NCBI GenBank assembly: GCA_964484305.1
Contig: CAZAEI010000001.1
Location: forward strand, 62,001-126,000
DNA length: 64,000 nucleotides
Source of the DNA: DAOVFN01 sp964484305
GTDB lineage: Archaea > Aenigmatarchaeota > Aenigmatarchaeia > QMZP01
Direction of reading: 5' to 3'
In this document: positions 25,901 through 37,900 of the stretch, piece after piece
How positions within the stretch are numbered: position 1 is the first letter of the stretch
How the letters are laid out: every line of letters begins with the position of its first letter
Notes under the pieces: generated by a model
The model's database searches: none
What the model saw: the letters and a program-made list of their open reading frames with translations, nothing else
What the model was told of the DNA's origin: nothing
Position numbers and translations under genes: made by a program

Positions 25901-28900
25901 ACCACATGGATAGGGCTTGAGGTGAGTCCCGAGGGGCCGGTAACCTATGAGACCCAGAGCACGGCTACCTGCCAGGTGAACAACACCGAGGTCTCTGCAG
26001 TGCTGTGGAGGAACGGCACGGACGTGAGCGGGGAGAACGGCAGCGCCGTGACGCTGGGTGCGGGGGGATGGGAGTACGTGTGCAACTGCTCGGAAACCCA
26101 GAACTACACCGCGGCGAGCAACACGAGTTATTACGTGGTTGATAAGTACCAGAAGGCTGTCGGGTTCTACCTGAATGGGAGCCAGGACAACCTGAGCATT
26201 GACTATCCGGATTCGGTCAATGCATCTGCCTACACGGACAGGGGCTCGGTCACCCTCCTCATGAACGGCTCCTCTGTCGGAAATCCATACGAGGAGGTCA
26301 TGACAGCAGGCTACACCTACAACTTCACTGCTGTATCAGACGGGGACGACAATTACACAGTGGACACGGAGACCTTCTTTCTGGATGTCAACCAGGCTAG
26401 TTCGGAGATTGTCCTGATGCTGAATGGCTCTTCAGATGACATCTATATAATAGGGGACGAGACCGTCAACCACACCGCCTACCTGAACGCTTCAGGGACG
26501 ATATACATGTACATGAACGACAGCCTGATGCAATCGGGCTCGTCACCGCTCGTCAATATATCTGATTACCCGGATGTGGGGACATTCAATATTTCAGTCA
26601 ACTATTCAGGGGATGTTAACCATACCGGGGCGTTTGATTTTCATCTTGTGAATGTTGTGTCAGGGGATGTTAAGCCCCCTGAAATTGAGATTGAGTCGCC
26701 GCTCAACGGCTCTTATCACAACATCACGTCTGTATATGCGAACGTTACAACGGATGAAACAGTAGACTGGTGCGGCTACTCCCTGGACGGGCAGGACGAT
26801 GTGAGCATGAACAATGATTATGGAGACCACTGGACTGACCTGCTCACAAGCCTTTCAGATGGGGAGCACAACCTGACCTTCTGGTGCAACGATACTGTAG
26901 GGAACATGAACTGGACTGAATCGATATTCTTCGTGGATTTGACAGAACCCTTTGTTGAGGTTCTCTATCCTGAGAATGTGAGCTATCCAGAGGACATGGG
27001 TGTGATAAACTACAGCTTCTCGGACAGTCTGGGAGGTTGCGGATGGTCTGCTTACTCCCTGAACAGTGGGAGCAACGTTTCCCTGGGCTGCGGGAATTAT
27101 TCGGGTTCTGCCCTGGGTTCACAGCAGGGCCTGAACAACCTTACTGTCTGGGCAAGGGACGAGGCATGGAACCTGAACCATTCCCTGGTCTTTTATACCT
27201 ATGACAGCGTGCCTCCGCAGTATTCGGGCCTGAAGGAAAATGTTTCCAACCAGTCCAAGTATGCGCCGGTCAGGACCTACCAGTTCAACGTTACCTGGAG
27301 TGATGCTGTTTCATGGGTGGACACTGTCCTTATTAACTGGGACGGGGTCAACTATACCAGCTCGTACAACACCTCCACGAAGTGGGTATTCGAGATAGAC
27401 AGCCTCGCTGCAGGGGAGCATTCCTACTACTGGTTCGCAAACGACAGCCTGGGGAATGCGAACCAGACCGGGACCTTCACCTATGATGTGGTGAAGGCTG
27501 ACAATGCGATATGGCTCTACCTGAACGGGTCTGGCCAGAACATCACGGCTGTCTACGGGGAGTCGGTCAATGCGAGCGCCTATGCGGAGCAGGGTTTGGT
27601 GGAGCTGTACAGGAACGACACCCCTGTGAGCAATCCTGAGGAGGAGGTCCTGCATGTGGGGGTGCACATATACAGGGCCTATGCACCGGGGAACCAGAAC
27701 TACTCAAGCAATGAGACTGTTTTGAATGTAACTGTGGAGAAGGCCACCACAGAGATTGACCTTGTCCTAAGCCCCGGTTCCCCGGTGACATATGGGGTTC
27801 AGAGCACTGCCACCTGCCAGGTGAACAACACAGAGGTCTCTGCGGTGCTGTGGAGGAACGGAACAGATGTGAGCGGGGAGAACGGGACAGGGGTGACGCT
27901 GGGTGCGGGGGGATGGGAGTACGTGTGCAACTGCTCGGAAACCCAGAACTACACCGCGGCGAGCAACACGAGCTATTATGCGGTCAGCCAGGCAGACATA
28001 CTGGTCTGGCTGTTCCTTAACGGGAGCGAAGGGAATTTCGGGATTGGTTATGGGGAAACCTCGAATGCGAGCGCCTATACTGACTTCGGGACGGTTGAAT
28101 TGTGGAGGAACGGGACGCAGGTGGGCAATCCCGAGGTAGAGACCCTAGGGGCAGGCCTCTGGGTCTACATTGCAAACACCACGGGGGATGACAATCACAC
28201 GGCAAACGAGAGTGTCTGGAACCTTACTGTGTCAAAGATTGCATCCGCGATGACCCTGCTGCTGAACGGCACGGACGGGGATTTCAATGCCTACACATAT
28301 GATTTCATCAACATCACCGTCTACATGAACCATGACGGAAGCATCAGCCTCTACAGCAACAGGAGCCTTGCGGATTCCGGGCAGAGCCCGCTTGTGAACA
28401 TAAGCAGATATACAGATGCAGGGAAGCTGAACATAACGGCCAACTACTCCGGTGACGGCAACCACACACCTGCAGAGGCATGGCATATCCTCAATATCTC
28501 TTCTGAGACGGTGGCCCCCCTGTGGTATGACCAGAACCAGACATCGGGGGGCGTCTATGTTAGCGTGCTCTTCAGGGGGGAATCCGCGAACCTCTCTGCA
28601 TCATGGAGCAATGCCGCCCTTGACACGGCCTGGCTCGAGACAAACGAGACCGGGACCTGGGAGAACAAGTCAGCATACGGCTCGCCTAAGGAGATTACAG
28701 GCGAGGTTAATGAGAGTGTCTTCCAGTGGTCCAACTACTCTGTTAATCCCGGCGTTAGCATGGCCTGGAGGATATATGCGAACGACACGTCAGGCAACCT
28801 CAACGCCACGGATATCATGAGCCTCGATGTGTGGGGATATGCCAATGTAAGCATAGGTTTGGATGCGGGGAGCGTCCTGAAGAACGACCCTCTTGCTGTC

Positions 28901-31900
28901 TCTTGCCTTGTCAGGGATTCGAACACAAGCCAGGAAGTGGCAGGATACCTTGTAATGGTCTTTGACAACACGACCGAGGTCAGCTCAGGGCTGAGCGATT
29001 CATATGGCTGGTTCAACTATACATACTACCCCGGACAGGCAGGGACAAGCAGCATCTCGTGCAACATAACAGGAAATACCAGCCTGATGTACGCAGCCTC
29101 AGGGAACATGAGTCTCATTCTCGAGATAAACGAGTCAGAGAGTCTCAACATAACGGTCTATTCATCGGGCAGCGCCATCTCAGAGGACAGCTACATAAGG
29201 ATAAGGGATTCTTCAGGGGATATCTCCTCTGGTAACGGCTCCCTCCAGAACAACCTGGAGCCGGGCCTCAACTACACGGTTGTTATAGACAACCCGGATG
29301 GCGGCTACAACATGACCGCTGTTGTGGAGAACATCACCCTCTCGGCCAGCCTGAACGTAACAGCCCAGTTCCTGCAGCCCTACTCTGGGGAGATGCCCGG
29401 GGGGGTGGAGAAGCTCACGTCGGTGTTCGCGCTGAACGATTCTGACATGCTCTATGGCCATGCAAAGCTCTACATTCCAAGGGGCGGGGTTGACGTTGAC
29501 CTGATATGCCACTGCCTGGACTGGAACTACTCGGAATCGAACTGCAGCTCATGGGAGTGCCAGGGACTGGAGGATTTCGGCGCAGAATCGAACGACACTT
29601 CTGTCTGGTTCAACGTGACTGGTTTCGACGGGTATGCTGGGGGTGAGAGCGAGAAGGCCCCCTGGTGGAACCAGAGCTGGAGCTACAGGCAGGAGATAAC
29701 CATAAACAATTCCCTCTCAATCAACCTGACCGAATTCCAGGTCAACATAAGGCTCAACTCATCCAGCGTCGGTGATAACTTCAGCTGGGGCTCTGACGAG
29801 GATGCACTGAGGTTCACCTGGTACAATGAGAGTGACGGGAACCAGACAGGGATAGAGCACTGGATTGAGAACTGGAGCGCAAGCAACCAGAACGCCTCTG
29901 TCTGGATAAGGGTTCCGCTCATACCCATGCAGAACTCATCAACGGTGTTCATGTACTACGGGAACCAGTATGCCCAACCGGTTGCGAATTTCAGCGGGAC
30001 CTTCACAAAGGAATACAACAAGAGCAGCCTTGCTGCCCAGTGGCACCTTGACGAGGGCACAGGGACCCAGGCGAATGACACGTCATGCCAGGGCAACCAC
30101 GGGACCGTGTCAGGACCGTCCTGGGTGGGCCAGGACGGTGGGCAGTGGGACAACAGGAGTGACGTCAATTTCTCGTACGGGGATTCCCTTGACTTTAATT
30201 CAGACGGGGACAGTGTTGACGTGTCAGGCTTCACTGATATCGACGGTGCAGGTGAGGTCTCGATTGAGATGTGGGTGAGCCAGGACAGCCTTTCAACACT
30301 TCAGTATACACTATGGAGGGACACCAACATACTCATAGAGTTCGGCTCCTCGTATACCCCCTCGGCAGTCGAGAACCTGAGGGTAAGGCTGAACCTGGAT
30401 GGCGCATGGAGGACAAGCCACGTAGCCGTGGGTGTGCTTGACCTGGATGGATGGCACCACTGGGTCTTCATATGGGACGGCAACAACGTTACGATGTACA
30501 AGGATGCCGATATGGTATACACGAGCGACAGTGACAGCGCCTACAACTCTATATCCACGGGTAGCGGGGACCTCCAGATAGGCGCAAGGGACAATGACGA
30601 GCTGGACGGTAAGATGGACGAGGTCAGGATATACACCAGGGTCCTTACGGCAGGGGAGATAAGGACCAACTACGAGAGGAGGAAGTATGCCTCTCAGGAC
30701 CCGGATGTCAGCATAGGCGAGCAGGAAAGGGGCAACCTCCCGCCATGGATAGGAGAGCCTGGGACCTACAACTCCTCCCTCGAGGAGGTCAGCCTCTTCC
30801 AGCCCGGGGACACTGTCACCATAGGGGCCAACGGGACAGACCCGGACGGCAGGGGTGACATCTCCTCAGCGACCGTTGACATAAGCGCGCCCAACGGCAC
30901 GCTCCTGCTGGAGGACGCCCCCATGGAGAACGTGTCCGAGATAGCGGACGGGTATCTGTACGAGTACAACTACACCATACCGGATGAGGGGAATTCCATA
31001 GGGACATGGGACATCAACGTGACAATCAATGACTCAGAGAATGCACATGATTACAACCACACGACCTTCCAGGTAACGGAGTATGGCCCGCCGCACTGGA
31101 GCAGCCTCAATGCAAGCGATTCGAACCCTGCAATAAACGATGAGGTCAGCTTCTCATCGGCGTGGACCGATATGTATGGCCTCTCGGGCTGGATATTCTC
31201 CTGGAACGCAACCATCTCCGGGACCTGGGAGAACGCCAGTTCCGGGGGCTTCTCGGGGACAGGCAACTGGTCCAATTCAACACAGGTGATTCCGGGGCTG
31301 GCAGCAGGCAGGATGATAGGCTACGGGTTCTATGCGAATGACAGCTCGGATAACTGGAACGCTACGGATGTTAAGACCATACAGGTCCAGGGCATTGCTG
31401 ACGACACTGAGCCTGACATAAACTCCTTCAACACCACGCCCGAAATCCAGGGATACGGCCAGAACATTACGATATGGGCCAACGTGACGGACAACGTGGC
31501 TGTGCACACGGTCAGGGCGAACGTGACATATCCCAACGGCAGCTTTGCCTGGATAGGGCTGGAGCCGGAATCGGGCGACCTCTATTCAGGGATTTTTGGG
31601 GATACATGGCAGTGGGGCGACTACGTTCTGTGGATATGGGCCAACGACACGGCAGGCAATGATGCGAACGTCTCGGAAAGCCCGGGGGAGTTCTATGTCA
31701 GGATGAACGCGACACTGAGCCTGGAGACCGTGCAGGATATATACGGCCCCAACAAGGACGTTGAACTGCAGGGACCCGTCAGCTGGTGGTGGAATGAATC
31801 ATGGAGCTACTCAAAGACCATAAACGTAACCAACCAGGACAGTTCTGTCCTGAGTATGGGATACTCGGTAAACCTCACTCTCGATACGGCGTCGCTTGTC

Positions 31901-34900
31901 GGGGACGGGAAGCTCCTGGCAAACTGCAGCGATTTGCGAGTGGTCTGGCACAACAGCTCCTCCGGGGAGGATGTGGAGCTGGACAGGTTCAATGAGACAG
32001 CATGCAACGCGAGCCAGACAGAGCTCTGGTTCATGCTGCAGGAGAACATCTCAGGCCTGGGGTGGGACGCGAACTACACGCTCTACTACGGGAACCCGGA
32101 GGCTGGGGAGCCCCCCCAGAACAGGAGCCGGGTTTACTACCACTGGGAGGACTTCGAGGACCAGTCTCATGAGTTCACTGACGGCAACATGACTGCAACG
32201 GTCAGCGGCACAGCCGCCAGGGAGGGCAGCTACGGCCTGTCAGGCAATGGTGGGGGCTTATACTACAGGAAGGTCAAGCCGGTCAACCTGGACAGGGGAT
32301 TCGTCATAGAGGCCTGGGTGAACCCGGTAACCAGCGGCACGACATCGCTTGCTGCACTGGAGTTCGCGGCCAACTGGGCATGCGCTGATGGAAACAAGGA
32401 GAAGTGCGGATACCAGGCAGCGCTTGACCAGAGGTCAGGGACATCCGGCAGTTCTGACATGCAGATAAGGCTTGACTACGGGAGCACGACACCGCTTGCG
32501 ACCTCGACAGAGAACCCTGTTTCTGCAAACCAATGGTACTACGTGAGGGCGTACTGGAAGGCCAATGGCGACATAAACATGACCGTATGGAATGACACCA
32601 TGTCGTACTGGGGCAGCCTCTCTGCAAACGACCCGACCTACAGCACCGGCTACTTCGGAGTGGCATCCTACCAGAACACCTACTGGGACAACTTCAAGGT
32701 CAGGCTCTACACCGACAATGAGCCCGGAGTCTCGCTCGGGGATGAGCAGGAGGCCGGGCTGGCCTCGCAGCTGAGCAACAACGGGGAGGCGAACCTTTCG
32801 GGCTACCTCATGATGCAGGTCCTCAGCAATCAGACACTTGAGGTCGTTGGCACCGTGGTTAACGACACAGAGACAGAAATGGAGAGGAACGTCTCGGCGG
32901 GCGGATACCTTGACCTGAGCGGGATATGGAACCAGGACCCCTGGAACACGGATTCGGAGCAGTCCGGGTACTACAGGATATATGCATACCTGGCAGACCC
33001 CTGGGGCAGTGTCCTGGGGAACGACTCCGGGGAGAACATATCAGGCTATTACATATTCTACCTGGACATCATAGCCCCTGAATGGAACAGCATGGGCGCC
33101 AACGAGAGCAACCCCGCGCCCCTTGACTGGGTGGGTTTCTTCTGCAACTGGTCTGACAACGGCATGCTCGATTCCTGGGAGTTCCACTGGAACGCCTCGG
33201 GTTCATGGGAGCAGACAGGTCAGGGAGGCTTCTCAGGGAACCCGGACTGGAGCAACCTGACCGTGCAGATAACCCCGGCAGCAGAGGCCGGAACCGTGGC
33301 ATACTACTTCAGGGCGAACGACACAGAGGGCACCTACAACACCACTGACACCCTCACCATTGAGGTGAAGGACGTCAGCGGCCCTGACATTTCAGGGGAG
33401 GATGCTGACCCCGGGTTCGTGAACAGGGACTGCTATGTCAACATAACAGCGCAGGTGACCGATAACGTTGGTGTCAGCAGCGCATGGGCAGTGATAGGGG
33501 TTCCCCGGGACAGCTATGAGAACCACTCCACGGAGAGCATGGGAGGGGACCTCTGGAACCTCACCTACCAGTCCGTCCAGGTCGGGGAATACAACGTAAC
33601 CGTCTGGGCGAACGACTCCTCAGGGAACGAGGGTCAGGGCTCGGGTGTGACCTGGCTCTCATATGGCTGGTCTGAAATCAGCTGGCTCTGGCCGGATGAC
33701 GGGAAGTATCCCATAGGTACGGTAATCGAGCTGGCATGCCTTGTAGAGGACTCGAACACGAGCTCGGGGATTGAGGAATATCCTGTAACATTCTGGGTGG
33801 ACGGTGGACAGCTGGGGGCGAACAGCACCAATTCCACGGGCCAGGCAGTCTGGAACTGGGACACCTCTGGCCTCGCTGGGCAGGAATACCAGCTTAACTG
33901 CACCATAGCAGACAATGAAAGCCTCTACTACAACGTGAGCGTGGGAAACGCCTTCGGGAACGTGACTGTTCTGGTTCCCCAGGTCAACCAGAGCCTTCTG
34001 GAGCACGAGAACCTCCAGGATTACGGTATCAATGAGTATGAGACCGGGGATGAGATTGGCTGGGTTAATGTCACTGTTAACAACACGGGAGGGGCCCAGG
34101 CAGGGCAGGTCAACGTGTCCCTGCAGGTCGTGGACAGCGGCTACATCCCTGTCTCCTGGTTCGCTGAACTGATCCGGGACTGCGGCGTGCTCCAGCCGGG
34201 GGAGGAGTGCGAGGCGAACTTCAGCTCGGTGGCCATACAGGAGGATGCGGAGCCCGGGGCATACATATGGAGCGTCTGGATAAATTGGTCCGATGGGGGA
34301 GAACCGCCCTGTACGAACACCACAGAGGGCTTCACCATAACGAGGCTGACAGACAACATGACCTCATCCCTTGAGCCCCCGAAGGTGGTTCAGAACGAGT
34401 CCGCCACCTATAACTTCACCCTGGACAACCCCTGGTCAGGGAACCTGACAAGCGTGAACATAACCATCAACTGCCCGAGCGAGAACATGACATGCTACTG
34501 CATGGGGGGCCAGGAGGGGTGGTGCTGGCTGGACAACATAACATCGGGGGGGAACGGAACCGCCTCGTTCAACATAACCACAAACTCCTCGACCATCCCA
34601 GGGGACTATCACATAAACGTCACTGTAAGCTACACAAACCCCGGGCAGGAGGACATGTTATGGGGAGAGCAGCAGAACCTGATGTTTGAGGTCAGGGGGC
34701 CGACAACCCTGAGGGTGAACATCACGGACTATCCTGTAAAGGTGACCAGGGGAGATTCGGGCGTTTTATTGAAGGGGTATGTGAACAACACCGGTCAGGA
34801 CAGCACTACCAGCATCTGGCTGAACTGGACACTGCCCGGATACTGGCAAAATGACTCAGGCAACCTGACGTTCTTCAATGATACGCTCTGCCAGAACTGC

Positions 34901-37900
34901 CTGCTCTGGAACAACATAACCTTCAACCTCTCTCTGGATGCCGCCCTGGGCCCGCAGGGTATTCAGCTGATATCGGTCTCACAGGAGCAGGAGCCGGACT
35001 GGAAGAACATCAGCGTGAATGTATATGCAGACACTTCAATAGATTCTTCTGAGTCGAACGTTTCCTCTCCGTACAGGAACATGAGCGTAAGGCTTGAGGC
35101 AAGGGTGCTTTGGGACAACGGCTCAGCAGCAGAGGGCCTGGAGATATCCTTCCTTGACTACAACGACAGCATCAGCCTGGGCTCGAACGCGACAAACCAG
35201 TCGGGATGGGCAGTCCTGAATGCAGTGATACCTTACACCCTTTCGCTTGGGCATCACATGATAAACGTGACGCATCCGGGAAGCAGCAGCCACTACACGA
35301 ACCCCTCAATGAACGACAGCCTTTACATAGAGGTTAGGGATGAGGTGCTGATTGAGGGTGCCGGCTCTTACCCGGACCTTACAGGTTATGGACAGGCTGT
35401 GGAGCTGTATGCCGGTGTGTCAGGGCCGGTAAGCACAGGCACTGTGCTGGCCAACGTTACCTATCCGAACGGCTCATCAGTCAACGTAACCCTTGTCTTC
35501 AACGGGACAGTGTATTCAGGGGTTTTTGGGGATGCCTGGCAGTGGGGCGACTATTCATTCTGGGTGTGGGCAAACAACTCAGCCGGCTTCGAGAACGATA
35601 CCTCAGGTGATATTAAGACCTTCAGCATAAGGGCCAATGCAACCACAGACTTCTCTGCAGACAGCGCTCTGTACGGACCGGGAGAGGACGTGCTTATAAG
35701 GCTGGGATTCTTCCAGGGGTGGGCCTACAAGAAGACCATCAACGTAACCAACCAGGACAGTTCTGTCCTGAGTATGGGATACTCGGTAAACCTCACTCTC
35801 GATACGGCGTCGCTTGTCGGGGACGGGAAGCTCCTGGCAAACTGCAGCGATTTGCGAGTGGTCTGGCACAACAGCTCCTCCGGGGAGGATGTGGAGCTGG
35901 ACAGGTTCAATGAGACAGCATGCAACGCGAGCCAGACAGAGCTCTGGTTCATGCTGCAGGAGAACATCTCAGGCCTGGGGTGGGACGCGAACTACACGCT
36001 CTACTACGGGAACCCGGAGGCTGGGGAGCCCCCCCAGAACAGGAGCAACATCTATCTCGTCTGGGACGATTTCGAGGACAAAACCCTCGACCAGCACCCC
36101 GAGGGGGGTTGGGTAGACGACCCGGAGGACACCTGCGACTGGCAGGTGAAGTCAGGCAGCGGGAACAAGTTCGTGCAGGACATGCTGACAAACGGCGTAT
36201 ACCACCGGCTATGGATGGGGGATGAAGGCTGGGACAACTACAGCATAGAGGCCAGCATAAAGCTCGATTCTGACCAGTACTTTGCAGGCATAACCTTCAG
36301 GAGGCAGCCCTGGTCAGGGTCATACTACAACCAATACGCGCTGATAGACGATGACCGGGCCTCCACAGACAAGCTGGCCCTGAGGAGGTGGACCGGAGGG
36401 GGTTCAAACTATTTCGTGCTCGCCTCGGATGACACCGACTTTGACGGCGATGCCTGGAACGACTTCAGGATAGATGTTGTCGGAAGCAACATAAGCCTCT
36501 ACAGGGGAGGGACAAAATATATTGAATACGACATCTCAGGGGATGCCACCAGGTATGAGAATGGGAGCCATGTGGGTCTGATGAGCCACACCGGCAACAC
36601 CATGTTCGACAAGGTAAAGGTGAGGCTGTTTTCCGAGAATGAGCCTGCTGTCGCGCTGGGCGGGGAGACGAACAACACAGGAAAGATTCTGAACACAGGA
36701 GAAATCAACATCTCCGGCTACCTGATGATGATCGTGGAAACCAACATATCAGGGTCCTGGGAGTGGGTGGCGACACAGGTCAGTGACACCCAAGGCGGGA
36801 CGCTGAGGAACATCACGGCGGGTGGTGACCTAGACATCGGGGAACTCTGGAACCAGAATCCCTGGAACACGGACTCTGTGCAGGCGGGATGGTACAGGGT
36901 CTTTGCCGGGTTCACTGACCCGTATGGCAATCTCATCAGGAACGACTCCGGGGACAACATATCCGGATACAGCAACTTCTATGTTGATACAGAGGCGCCA
37001 CACTGGTCAGGTTTTGGTTTCAATGAAAGCTATCCGAAGCAGGGAGACTGGGTGGAGTTCTACGCATACTGGCAGGATGACGCAGGGCTCTCGGGCTGGA
37101 TATTCTCCTGGAACGCCACCATGACAGGGGAGTGGCAGAACGTAAGCTCCGGGAGCTTCTCTGGTTTAAGCAACTGGTCCAATACAACCCGGCAGATACC
37201 TAGCTTTGCAGACAAGCAGTACGGATTCAGGTTCTATGCCACGGATGGTTCGGGCCTCATGAACGTCACTGACACAGGATACTTCACGGTCTCCGGTGAC
37301 ATGGAGGTAGAGTTGGTGGAACCCCTGGACGGCAAGCTCGTGGCTCACAACACCACGTTCATCGTGAACGCAACCGTTTTCTGCAGGAACGGGGAATGCG
37401 GCAGCGTGCAGGGAAGGGTGAGGTACAACCAGAGCGGGGCGGAGCCTGACACTGACATAAGCACTAGCGAGGATGCACCCTTCTATATAATGGGTGGCTC
37501 AAATCCGGAGGTCTGCTACGGAAACCCCCTCAGCCTTAACGAATACTGCAACGTGACCTGGGTCATCAATGCCACGGGATTCTTTGGCTCTTCATACAAA
37601 ATCGGCGTGCTGTTCGAGTCGGACATGTCTAATGTAGATGCGAACCAGACGGAGAATAATACGGTGAACATAGTTGACCTGACAGCACCTTACTACCAGT
37701 ATGACCAGGACGACAGCAGCGGCATGGCGACTGAGGGCCATTATGTCCAGACCTCTGCATACTGGGATGACAACCTGGAGCTGGAAACCGCCATATCCAG
37801 GAGCAACGAAACGGGTTCATGGGTTAACACGAGCTATTTCCAGTTCACAGGGACACCGCAGTACTCGAATTTCAGTATTGACAGTACTGGGCATGCTGGA

